From Cupriavidus pinatubonensis (GTDB lineage: Bacteria; Pseudomonadota; Gammaproteobacteria; Burkholderiales; Burkholderiaceae), in the NCBI RefSeq assembly GCF_019602855.1, contig NZ_CP080767.1:2976001-3040000 (forward strand): a DNA stretch of 64,000 bases. The letters run 5' to 3'. The notes under the pieces were generated by a model, which was not told the DNA's origin, ran no database searches, and saw only the letters and a program-made list of their open reading frames with translations. The translations under genes were made by a program, and so were the position numbers. Of the stretch, positions 59,744 through 64,000 are shown piece after piece. The stretch's first letter is position 1, and every line of letters begins with the position of its first letter.

Positions 59744-60498
59744 GCGACAAGCCGCCAGCGCGCCGTCCGCGCCCCGGAATCGCCGGCGCGCGCGAACAGC
59801 TCGAACGCTCGCGCAAGCTCGCCGCCAGCGTGGTGCAGGAAATTACCGACGACGACGAGCGCACGCCGCTGCCGCAGGTACCCACTGCCTCGCGCCTGGG
59901 TCTCGTCTCGTGCCACGCATGCGACCTGGTCAGCCCGCGCTCGCTCGAGGGCGAGCCGTGCCCGCGCTGCGGCGCCACGCTGCACCACCGCAAGCCGGAC
60001 AGCCTGGCGCGCACCTGGGCGTTCCTGCTGTCGGCCTACATCCTGTACATCCCCGCCAACCTGCTGCCCGTGATGGTCACGCAGTCCATCCTGGGCACGC
60101 AGCAGGACACTATCCTGTCGGGCGTGATCTACCTGTGGCTGTCGGGCTCCCGCCTGCTCGCGGGCATCGTGCTGATCGCGAGCATCATCGTGCCGCTGCT
60201 GAAGATGGCGATCCTGACGCTGCTGCTGGTGTCCGTGCACATGCGCTCCACCTGGCGTATCCGGCAGCAGACCAAACTGTATGGCCTGGTCGAGGTGATC
60301 GGCCGCTGGTCCATGCTCGACATATTCGTGGTGGCACTGCTGGCCTCGCTGGTGCGGGCCGGGGCGCTGGCCACCATCATTCCCGGCGGCGGCGCGATGG
60401 CCTTTGCGTCGGTCGTGGTGCTGACCATGCTCGCGTCGCTGAGCTTCGACCCACGCCTGCTGTGGGACTCGCTGGAACAACAAGATGCCCGAGACTGA
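59740..60498 (+). CDS. pqiA: PqiA-domain membrane protein, second half
   Basis: A 252-residue protein with a cytoplasmic N-terminal tail of about 55 residues, a zinc-ribbon-like CHAC (58-61) and CPRC (74-77), and four helices (WAFLLSAYILYIPANLLPVM and following). It complements the preceding half-PqiA and is translationally coupled to it. Its end overlaps pqiB by 14 bases. Together they form the membrane part of a PqiABC/Mce lipid transport machine linked to envelope stress. Confidence 0.85.
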   Translation: MSDKPPARRPRPGIAGAREQLERSRKLAASVVQEITDDDERTPLPQVPTASRLGLVSCHACDLVSPRSLEGEPCPRCGATLHHRKPDSLARTWAFLLSAYILYIPANLLPVMVTQSILGTQQDTILSGVIYLWLSGSRLLAGIVLIASIIVPLLKMAILTLLLVSVHMRSTWRIRQQTKLYGLVEVIGRWSMLDIFVVALLASLVRAGALATIIPGGGAMAFASVVVLTMLASLSFDPRLLWDSLEQQDARD

Positions 60499-62125
60499 AA
60501 ACCTTCCGCCCACACCACCGGGACAGCCGGGCCTGCCGCAACCCGAACGCCGCCGGCGGGCGCGCTGGCTGCCGTCGCTGGTCTGGCTGATCCCGATCGT
60601 CGCGGCCGTGGTCGGCATTTCGCTGCTGGTCCACACCCTGACCTCGCGCGGGCCCGAGATCACCGTGACCTTCCGCTCGGCCGAGGGGCTCACGCCAGGC
60701 AAGACCGCGGTGCGCTACAAGGACGTGGATATCGGGCTGGTGAAATCGGTGCGGCTTGCGTCCGACCGCTCGCACGTGCTGGCCAACATCGACCTGACCA
60801 AGGATGCCGAGAACTTCGCCGTGGCTGACACGCGCTTCTGGGTCGTGCGTCCGCGCTTCGCCGCCAGCGGCGTATCCGGGCTGGAAACGCTGCTGTCGGG
60901 CGCCTACATCGGCGTAGACGCGGGCAAGTCCACCGAAAGCCGGCGCGAATTCAAGGGCCTGGAGGCGCCGCCGGTGGTGACGTCGGACTCGTCCGGCAAG
61001 CAGTTCGTGCTGCGCGCCTCGGACCTGGGCTCGCTAGATATCGGCTCACCGGTCTATTACCGGCGCGTGCAGGTCGGCCAAGTGGTAGCGTTCCAGCTCG
61101 ACCCGAACGGGCGCGACATCACGCTGCGCGTGTTCGTCAACAAACCCTATGACCGGCTTGTGAATGCCGATACGCGCTTCTGGCATGCGAGCGGCGTCGA
61201 TCTCAAGCTCGATGCGTCGGGCCTCAAACTGTCGACGCAGTCGCTCGTGACCGTGCTGCTGGGCGGCGTCGCCTTCCAGGCGCCCGAAGGCACCAGTGCG
61301 ACGGATGGCGCCGCCGAGAACACGCAGTTCCTGCTCGCGGCCGACCAGGCCGAGGCCATGAAGGAACCCGAGGAACTGGCCCCGACGCTGGCTGTGCTCA
61401 ACTTCGACCAGTCCGTGCGCGGGCTTTCGCCGGGCGCGCCGGTGGATTTCCGAGGTGTGATCGTGGGCCAGGTGCGATCCATCGGCATTGAATTCCAGCG
61501 CGACAAGAAGGCGTTCCGCATGCCGGTGGTGGTGGAGCTGTACCCGTCGCGCATGGGCTTCCGCGAACGCGACGTCCAGGACACCAACCGCCGCCACGAG
61601 ATCATCGCGGGCCTGCTCAAGCGTGGCATGCGCGCGCAGCTTCGTACCGGCAACCTGCTGACGGGCCAGCTGTATGTGGCGCTCGACTTCTTCCCGAAGG
61701 CGCCGCCGGCCAATGTCGACCTGAATGCACCGATCCCCGAGTTCGCCACCACGCCGGGCACGTTCGATCAGTTGCAGGCGCAGGTCGGCGACATCGTCAA
61801 CCGCATCGACAAGGTGCCGTTCGACCAGATCGGGCAGGATTTGCGCAAGTCCGTGGCCGCGCTCAACACCACGCTCGCGAGTGCCGACGAACTCGTGAAG
61901 CAGCTTAATGGCGATGTCGCGCCACAGGTGCTGGCCGCGCTGCAGGACGCGCGCAAGACGCTGTCCACTGCCAACGGCACGCTGTCGTCCGAGGCGCCGC
62001 TGCAGCAGGACGCGCGCCGCATGGTGCAGGAATTGACCCGCACGGCGACATCGTTGCGCAACCTGACCGACTATCTCGAACGCCATCCCGAAGCGCTGCT
62101 GCGCGGCAAGCCGGAGAAGGAATGA
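60485..62125 (+). CDS. pqiB: PqiB, MCE/MlaD-domain lipid transport protein
   Basis: A 546-residue protein with an N-terminal membrane helix (~30-48) and three MCE (MlaD) domains (~52-140, 165-270 and 295-415), recognisable by repeats of VRYKDVDIGLVKSV-like strands. A long C-terminal helical segment (~440-540) follows that would form the periplasm-spanning tube. PqiB hexamers form a syringe-like tunnel for lipids between the membranes. It overlaps the neighbouring genes at both ends, so the pqi genes form one operon. Confidence 0.92.
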   Translation: MPETENLPPTPPGQPGLPQPERRRRARWLPSLVWLIPIVAAVVGISLLVHTLTSRGPEITVTFRSAEGLTPGKTAVRYKDVDIGLVKSVRLASDRSHVLANIDLTKDAENFAVADTRFWVVRPRFAASGVSGLETLLSGAYIGVDAGKSTESRREFKGLEAPPVVTSDSSGKQFVLRASDLGSLDIGSPVYYRRVQVGQVVAFQLDPNGRDITLRVFVNKPYDRLVNADTRFWHASGVDLKLDASGLKLSTQSLVTVLLGGVAFQAPEGTSATDGAAENTQFLLAADQAEAMKEPEELAPTLAVLNFDQSVRGLSPGAPVDFRGVIVGQVRSIGIEFQRDKKAFRMPVVVELYPSRMGFRERDVQDTNRRHEIIAGLLKRGMRAQLRTGNLLTGQLYVALDFFPKAPPANVDLNAPIPEFATTPGTFDQLQAQVGDIVNRIDKVPFDQIGQDLRKSVAALNTTLASADELVKQLNGDVAPQVLAALQDARKTLSTANGTLSSEAPLQQDARRMVQELTRTATSLRNLTDYLERHPEALLRGKPEKE

Positions 62126-62745
62126 TGAATCGCATCCACGCCTCGCGCGCATGCGCGCTGTCCATGCTGTTCGCCGCCACGGTGCTGGCTGGCTGCGCTT
62201 CGCCGGAACCGCGCTATTACACGCTCGCGCAGGGGCCGGCCGCCGATGCAAGCGCCGTCACCCCTGCCGTGCCGGCTAGCGATCCACTCTGGATCGAGGT
62301 CGCGCCAGTGCGCGTGCCCGAACGGCTGAACCGGCCGCAACTCGTGGTGCGCGACCCGCGTAACGGCAATGAGTCAGGCCTGCGGTTGCTGGACCTGTCG
62401 CGCTGGTCGTCGCCGCTTCCCGATGAGATGCGCGACGCACTGTCGCAGCGCTTGCAGGCCAGCCTTGGTGCGGTGGATACATACCAGCAAGGGCTGGCCG
62501 ATGTAGCGCCCGTCTACCGCATCACGACGGAAGTGGTCCGGCTCGATGCCGACATCGGGCAGCGCGCCGGTGCGACGATCAACTGGACGGTGCGGCGGTT
62601 GCCGGATGGGAAGGTGGTGAGCGGGCGCACGCAGTCGGACCTGCCGGCGCCCGGCGAGGTCGATGCGGTGGTCGCGGCGTATCGCGAGATTCTGTCGGGG
62701 ACGGCCGGGGATATTGCGGCCGGGGTCAGGTCGTTGGGGCGGTGA
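62122..62745 (+). CDS. pqiC: PqiC, ABC-transport-auxiliary lipoprotein
   Basis: A 207-residue lipoprotein. The signal peptide ends in a lipobox with Cys near 25 (VLAGCASP), followed by a PqiC/YmbA domain (RYYTLAQGP, then LWIEVAPVRVPERLNRPQLVVR and LDLSRWSSPL). It is anchored in the outer membrane and docks the PqiB tube. It overlaps pqiB by four bases (ATGATG start). Last gene of the operon; the next gene is convergent, 14 bases away. Confidence 0.9.
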   Translation: MMNRIHASRACALSMLFAATVLAGCASPEPRYYTLAQGPAADASAVTPAVPASDPLWIEVAPVRVPERLNRPQLVVRDPRNGNESGLRLLDLSRWSSPLPDEMRDALSQRLQASLGAVDTYQQGLADVAPVYRITTEVVRLDADIGQRAGATINWTVRRLPDGKVVSGRTQSDLPAPGEVDAVVAAYREILSGTAGDIAAGVRSLGR

Positions 62746-62759
62746 GGCCCGAAACCGAT

Positions 62760-63287
62760 TCACATGCCGCCCGGATCCCGCTCGATCTCTTCGAGCGTGG
62801 CGTCCAGCCACTCCACCAACCGGGCTTCCAGCGCCTGCGTCAGCTCGGCAGCGAGTTGCGCCGTCAGCGGCGCCAGCCTCGCCTGCAGCGTGGCCTCGGT
62901 GTGCGCCTCGACGACCTGGGGCCACTCGGTCCGGAACCGCATCATGACCCGCGTCAGCAATTCGGTGCGCACTGCACGAAGATCGTCTTCACCGGGCGCA
63001 TCGGACAGATAGCGGCCCGCAGGCTCGCTCAACGGCGATGCGGCATCGGCGTCATCGATCTCGTCAGTCAGCACCGGTATGTCCAGCACATCCGGCTCGC
63101 CCGTGTCACCGACATGCGTGACCACGCCTGATTCCGTCATGCCAGCGGTATCGATCACGCCGCTATCCGAAGGCATCGCCGAGACATCCTGCGTGCCATC
63201 CGGAAATTCCACCACCTCGGTCAGCAGCGGAATGCTGTCGTTCGGCCCCAGCCGCGGAATCACCCGCGAGGTCGTGCGTTCGGTCAT
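62760..63287 (-). CDS. DUF2486-like Burkholderiales protein
   Basis: A 175-residue acidic protein of the type found beside holC in Burkholderiales (N-terminal NDSIPLLTEVVE pattern and a helical C-terminal half from ~95 with ARLAPLTAQLAAELTQALEARL). No membrane segment or enzyme motif is seen. Its start overlaps the holC stop by four bases (ATGA on the minus strand), so it is co-translated with holC and pepA. Function is unknown. Confidence 0.82.
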   Translation of the reverse strand: MTERTTSRVIPRLGPNDSIPLLTEVVEFPDGTQDVSAMPSDSGVIDTAGMTESGVVTHVGDTGEPDVLDIPVLTDEIDDADAASPLSEPAGRYLSDAPGEDDLRAVRTELLTRVMMRFRTEWPQVVEAHTEATLQARLAPLTAQLAAELTQALEARLVEWLDATLEEIERDPGGM

Positions 63288-63718
63288 TCGGATTCTCCGC
63301 GTGGCTGGCTGAGGTCGTGGTGCGTCAGCGGATAGCCGCGCTCACGGTAGAAGCGATAGCGCTCGCGCCCGGCCTCGCGATCTTCGGGGCCGGCGCCGAC
63401 CACTTCGATCAGGCGCTCGAAGCTGGCGAACTGCGCGGGCGCCTTGGCATCGAGGTTGATCAGCAGCTGGTGGTGCGGCGCCTGGTCGAGGGTGGCGGCC
63501 AGCACGATCGGCGTGACCTCCGCGTTCGGGTGGTCCACGCCGCAGTGCGGCAGAAAGTCCAGCGGCGAGAACGTCCACAGGCGCGCGTCGAGCTCCGCCA
63601 GTTGCGCCGGCTGGCCGTGCACGACCACCTTCTGGCCGGCGCCGTAGGCCTTGCGGACCAGCCGGCAGATATAGCCGAGCTTGTCCGGCACGTTGCTGTG
63701 GAAATCGATGCGCGTCAT
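63284..63718 (-). CDS. holC: DNA polymerase III chi subunit
   Basis: A 144-residue HolC protein (MTRIDFHSNVPDKLGYICRLVRKAYGAGQKVVV, then LWTFSPLDFLPH and LDQAPHHQLLINL). Chi, with psi, binds single-stranded-DNA-binding protein and the clamp loader, helping the polymerase onto lagging strands. It lies 22 bases after the pepA stop in the same direction, the usual Burkholderiales order pepA-holC. Confidence 0.93.
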   Translation of the reverse strand: MTRIDFHSNVPDKLGYICRLVRKAYGAGQKVVVHGQPAQLAELDARLWTFSPLDFLPHCGVDHPNAEVTPIVLAATLDQAPHHQLLINLDAKAPAQFASFERLIEVVGAGPEDREAGRERYRFYRERGYPLTHHDLSQPRGESE

Positions 63719-63740
63719 GACTGCCTGCCTCTTGCGCCCG

Positions 63741-64000
63741 TCAGGCCGCGCGGTCCATCAGGAACTGCGTGAGCAGCGGCACCGGGCGGCCGGTGGCGCC
63801 CTTGGCCGCGCCGCTCTTCCAGGCCGTGCCGGCGATGTCCAGGTGGGCCCAGTCGTACTTTTCGGTGAAGCGCGCCAGGAAGCAGGCCGCGGTCACGCTG
63901 CCTGCCGGGCGGCCGCCGATATTGGCCATGTCGGCAAAGTTCGATTTGAGCTGATCCTGGTATTCGTCGTCCAGCGGCATGCGCCAGGCGGTGTCCATGG
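63741..64000 (-). CDS. pepA: Leucyl aminopeptidase, C-terminal part (runs off the window)
   Basis: The last ~86 residues of a cytosolic M17 leucyl aminopeptidase. AWRMPLDDEYQDQLKSNFADMANIGGRPAGSVTAACFL is the conserved C-terminal catalytic-domain segment and GTAWKSGAAKGATGRPVPLLTQFL the usual end. The active-site NTDAEGRL region lies beyond the window edge, so the gene is partial only because the window stops. It removes N-terminal amino acids and, in some bacteria, also acts as a DNA-binding recombination cofactor. Confidence 0.93.
   Translation of the reverse strand, partial: MDTAWRMPLDDEYQDQLKSNFADMANIGGRPAGSVTAACFLARFTEKYDWAHLDIAGTAWKSGAAKGATGRPVPLLTQFLMDRAA

Noticed and set aside
1..64000. 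tRNA or rRNA genes
   Set aside because: No cloverleaf with a T-loop GGTTCGAATCC-type signature or rRNA-like conserved segment was noticed on either strand by eye.

Overview
The window looks like a chromosomal segment of a betaproteobacterium of the Cupriavidus/Ralstonia group (Burkholderiales). The grounds are high GC and third-position G/C in the right half, a Burkholderiales-type outer-membrane porin, a DUF2486-like gene next to holC and pepA, and a dctA-dctB-dctD locus with a sigma54 promoter. No rRNA, tRNA or CRISPR array was seen.

Layout. (1) About 1-6.3 kb is a defence island with two adjacent two-gene modules: a SIR2-domain protein with a HerA-type ATPase, and an AAA/SMC-type ATPase with an HNH nuclease (Septu-like). 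It abuts a broken GumN/TraB-family gene at 6.33-7.04 kb. (2) 7.1-19.5 kb is an aromatic-compound catabolic cluster: porin, Rieske ring-hydroxylating oxygenase (alpha, beta, separate reductase), LigB/LigA-type extradiol dioxygenase, two SDRs, an alpha/beta hydrolase, two cupins, an MFS aromatic-acid-type transporter, an aspartate-dehydrogenase-like enzyme and a GntR/FCD regulator. The same 26-bp operator-like sequence lies in both divergent promoter regions of this cluster, which suggests one regulon. (3) 19.5-23.9 kb is a patchwork: a chemoreceptor, gene fragments, and a divergent Rrf2 regulator/epoxide hydrolase pair. (4) About 23.9-33.64 kb is a Tn7-like transposon with visibly lower GC: an XRE regulator, TnsA, TnsB, TnsC, two TniQ proteins, a large tyrosine recombinase, two small minus-strand genes, and an end carrying three spaced TnsB-site-like repeats and a TGT/ACA terminus at 33642. 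(5) 33.65-64 kb is ordinary core chromosome: lytic transglycosylase, ArsR regulator, molybdenum oxidoreductase with its 2Fe-2S subunit, acyltransferase, cytochrome c, a GGDEF/EAL protein, dctA/dctB/dctD, ornithine cyclodeaminase and an amidinotransferase-family enzyme with an Lrp regulator, ClC channel, HPP-CBS protein, AI-2E-family permease, pqiA/A'/B/C, holC and the 3' part of pepA.

The strongest candidate for something undescribed is a small RNA gene on the minus strand between the transposon regulator and tnsA (about 24618-24686). It has a near-consensus sigma70 promoter (TTGACA, 17 nt, GATACT), a hairpin with a GAAA tetraloop, and a second 10-bp hairpin followed by a U-tract. In both stems the one non-Watson-Crick position is a G-U wobble on the minus strand but an A-C clash on the plus strand, so the minus-strand RNA is the one that folds. 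The loop of its terminator hairpin is complementary to the Shine-Dalgarno region of tnsA. This suggests an antisense brake on Tn7-like transposition, analogous in logic to RNA-OUT of IS10. That role is inference; the promoter, hairpins and complementarity are visible in the sequence.
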